A stretch of DNA of 64,000 nt from Pirellulales bacterium (GTDB lineage: Bacteria > Planctomycetota > Planctomycetia > Pirellulales > Lacipirellulaceae). The stretch lies in the NCBI GenBank assembly GCA_019636345.1, contig JAHBXQ010000001.1, forward strand, positions 310,001 to 374,000. Direction: 5' to 3'. The notes beneath the pieces are model-generated. The model was given only the letters and a program-made list of their open reading frames with translations, had not been told where the DNA came from and ran no database searches. Made by a program: the position numbers and the translations under genes. Below are positions 62,759 through 64,000 of the stretch, piece by piece (the stretch's first letter is position 1; every line of letters begins with the position of its first letter).

Positions 62759-64000
62759 GTGTTCAAGATCGTCCTGGTCGTCGCACTCCTCGCGGCGGTT
62801 GGCGGCGGAGCGTATCTGTACGCGCACATGGCAGACGAGATTCGGCAGCACGTCGAGTCGGTCCTCGCCGAGCGCTTCCCGCAGCTCAAGGTGAGCGTCG
62901 GCGGTGCGCGGCTCATCGCCGAGCGAGGCATCGCGGTTTACGACATCGAGTTTTCGCTCCCCGGAGCTGCGCGCGACGAACGCCGCCTATTGCACGTCGA
63001 CGAACTGCTGTTGGCGTGCAATCCCAAGGTGACGCAGCTCGTACAGGGCAACCTCGACGTGAAGCGGATCGAGGTGAAGCATCCGCAAGCATGGCTGTCG
63101 CGCAGTTCAACCGGCACATGGAACATCGCCACGCTGTTCCCGTTGCCTCCCTACAAAAACTCGCTGCCGCCGATCGTCGTGCGCGACGGTTGGCTGTCGG
63201 TGAGCGACGAAGCCAACCCGGGCGCCGAGCCGCTGGTGATTCGCGACCTCAACGCCACGGCCGCGGTCGACCCGACCGCCGAAGATCCGCAGCGGGGCGT
63301 CGCCGTGCGGATCGACGGCACGGCCGGCGGGCCGCTGGTCGATCGAGTCGAATTCCGCGCCACGTTGTTTCCGCTGGCGCATGAGCTCGGCGCCACGGCG
63401 AAGGTCGGCGGCGTTCACGTCAACGAGACGCTCATTGCGTGGTTGCAACCCCGCATGAGCCCCGCGACCCGCGGGGCCAAGGTTCGCGGCGAGCTGAGCG
63501 GCACGGTCTCGGTCTCGCTCGTCGCCGAGCGCTGGCGCGAGGCGGTCGTCGCGGCCGACCTGCACTGGACCGCGGGGCGGATCTCCGACCCGCGCCTGCC
63601 GCGCCCGCTCACCGAGGCCACGGCCCGACTGACCGCCGACGCCGCTCGCTTGCGGATCGAGGACTTCAAGGCGAAGTGCGGCCCCAGCGACGTCTCGCTC
63701 TCACTGGTTCGCCAAGGTTGGCACGTCGCGGCGCCGATCGCGATGGCCGGTCGCGTGGCGGGGATGCCGCTCGACGCGGAGCTGTACCGCGTGCTCCCGC
63801 CGTTTTTGCAGGACCAATGGGATCAGTTCCAACCGACCGGGCTTGTTCATGGCGAACTCCAAGCCCGGTTCGACGGCGCGCAGTGGCGACCCGAGTCGGC
63901 CCATCTCCGCGGCGAACAACTCGCGTTTAGTTCCGACAAGTTCCGCTATCGGCTGCGCAACGGCAGCGGCACGCTCAAGTTCACTCCCGCCGATGCCGAG
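62759..64000 (+). CDS. AsmA/TamB-like large envelope protein, 3' end beyond window
   Basis: From GTG 62759 the frame stays open to the window edge, 414 codons, so the gene continues. An N-terminal transmembrane anchor (VFKIVLVVALLAAVGGGAYLYAHM) is followed by repetitive beta-strand sequence (RLIAERGIAVYDIEFSLPGA, NLDVKRIEVKHPQAWLS, IVVRDGWLSVSDE) as in AsmA-like proteins, which span the periplasm and transfer lipid or help outer-membrane assembly. Start uncertain since no ATG precedes the anchor. The assignment is by architecture. Confidence 0.72.
   Translation, partial: MFKIVLVVALLAAVGGGAYLYAHMADEIRQHVESVLAERFPQLKVSVGGARLIAERGIAVYDIEFSLPGAARDERRLLHVDELLLACNPKVTQLVQGNLDVKRIEVKHPQAWLSRSSTGTWNIATLFPLPPYKNSLPPIVVRDGWLSVSDEANPGAEPLVIRDLNATAAVDPTAEDPQRGVAVRIDGTAGGPLVDRVEFRATLFPLAHELGATAKVGGVHVNETLIAWLQPRMSPATRGAKVRGELSGTVSVSLVAERWREAVVAADLHWTAGRISDPRLPRPLTEATARLTADAARLRIEDFKAKCGPSDVSLSLVRQGWHVAAPIAMAGRVAGMPLDAELYRVLPPFLQDQWDQFQPTGLVHGELQARFDGAQWRPESAHLRGEQLAFSSDKFRYRLRNGSGTLKFTPADAE

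Noticed and set aside
1-64000. CRISPR arrays and insertion sequences
   Set aside because: No regularly spaced repeats with unique spacers and no transposase-like protein or terminal inverted repeat was found.

Overview
The window looks like a chromosome segment of a planctomycete, probably of the Pirellulales. The evidence is PEP-CTERM secreted proteins ending in a PEP motif, a hydrophobic stretch and an arginine cluster, high GC, many genes with weak ribosome-binding sites, and a core stretch with RNase Y, a YmdB-type phosphoesterase, TilS and a large AsmA-like protein. This is inference from sequence character, not from a search.

Positions 1 to about 49,070 look like mobile DNA. From the left there is a type I restriction-modification operon on the minus strand (HTH, hsdR, CBS-HEPN protein, hsdM, tyrosine-phosphatase-like gene, hsdS running off the edge). 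It is unusual in carrying two embedded accessory genes. Next is a mobilisation module (two coiled-coil envelope proteins, a TraD/TrwB-like coupling protein, a MobF relaxase-helicase, a small accessory DNA-binding protein) with a hairpin-rich oriT candidate behind it. A roughly 10 kb accessory zone follows (17-27 kb) with small genes, long inverted repeats that capture Shine-Dalgarno sequences, a roughly 0.9 kb hairpin array with no convincing gene, a PEP-CTERM cargo gene and an ArdC-type antirestriction gene. Then come ParA, a small partner and a Rep-like gene. No VirB-type mating channel is visible, so the element looks mobilisable, unless the channel lies to the left.

At 28,618-28,976 a tRNA-Ile2(CAU) gene is interrupted just before the anticodon by a 285-nt group I intron. 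Beyond it, 29-47 kb is a metal-resistance block, all on the minus strand: a P1B-4-like ATPase, an HtrA-like protease, an RND/adaptor/TolC tripartite efflux system, a MacB-like ABC exporter with two permeases, a protein with two heavy-metal-associated domains, and several His/Cys-rich secreted proteins. A tyrosine recombinase follows at 47.7-48.9 kb, then two 17-bp direct repeats and a 3' fragment of a second tRNA-Ile2(CAU), which marks the right attachment site at about 49,029.

From 49.1 kb onward the DNA reads as ordinary chromosome: a PEP-CTERM protein, a D-2-hydroxyacid dehydrogenase, an SRPBCC protein, a von Willebrand A protein, two paralogous membrane proteins, a lipoprotein, a DUF2752-like protein, rny, ymdB-like, tilS and a truncated AsmA-like gene.

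The most notable points are the restriction locus with a possible RNase and phosphatase, the intron-split tRNA-Ile2 on an element that also inserts into tRNA-Ile2, and the palindromic leaders and structured region of the accessory zone.
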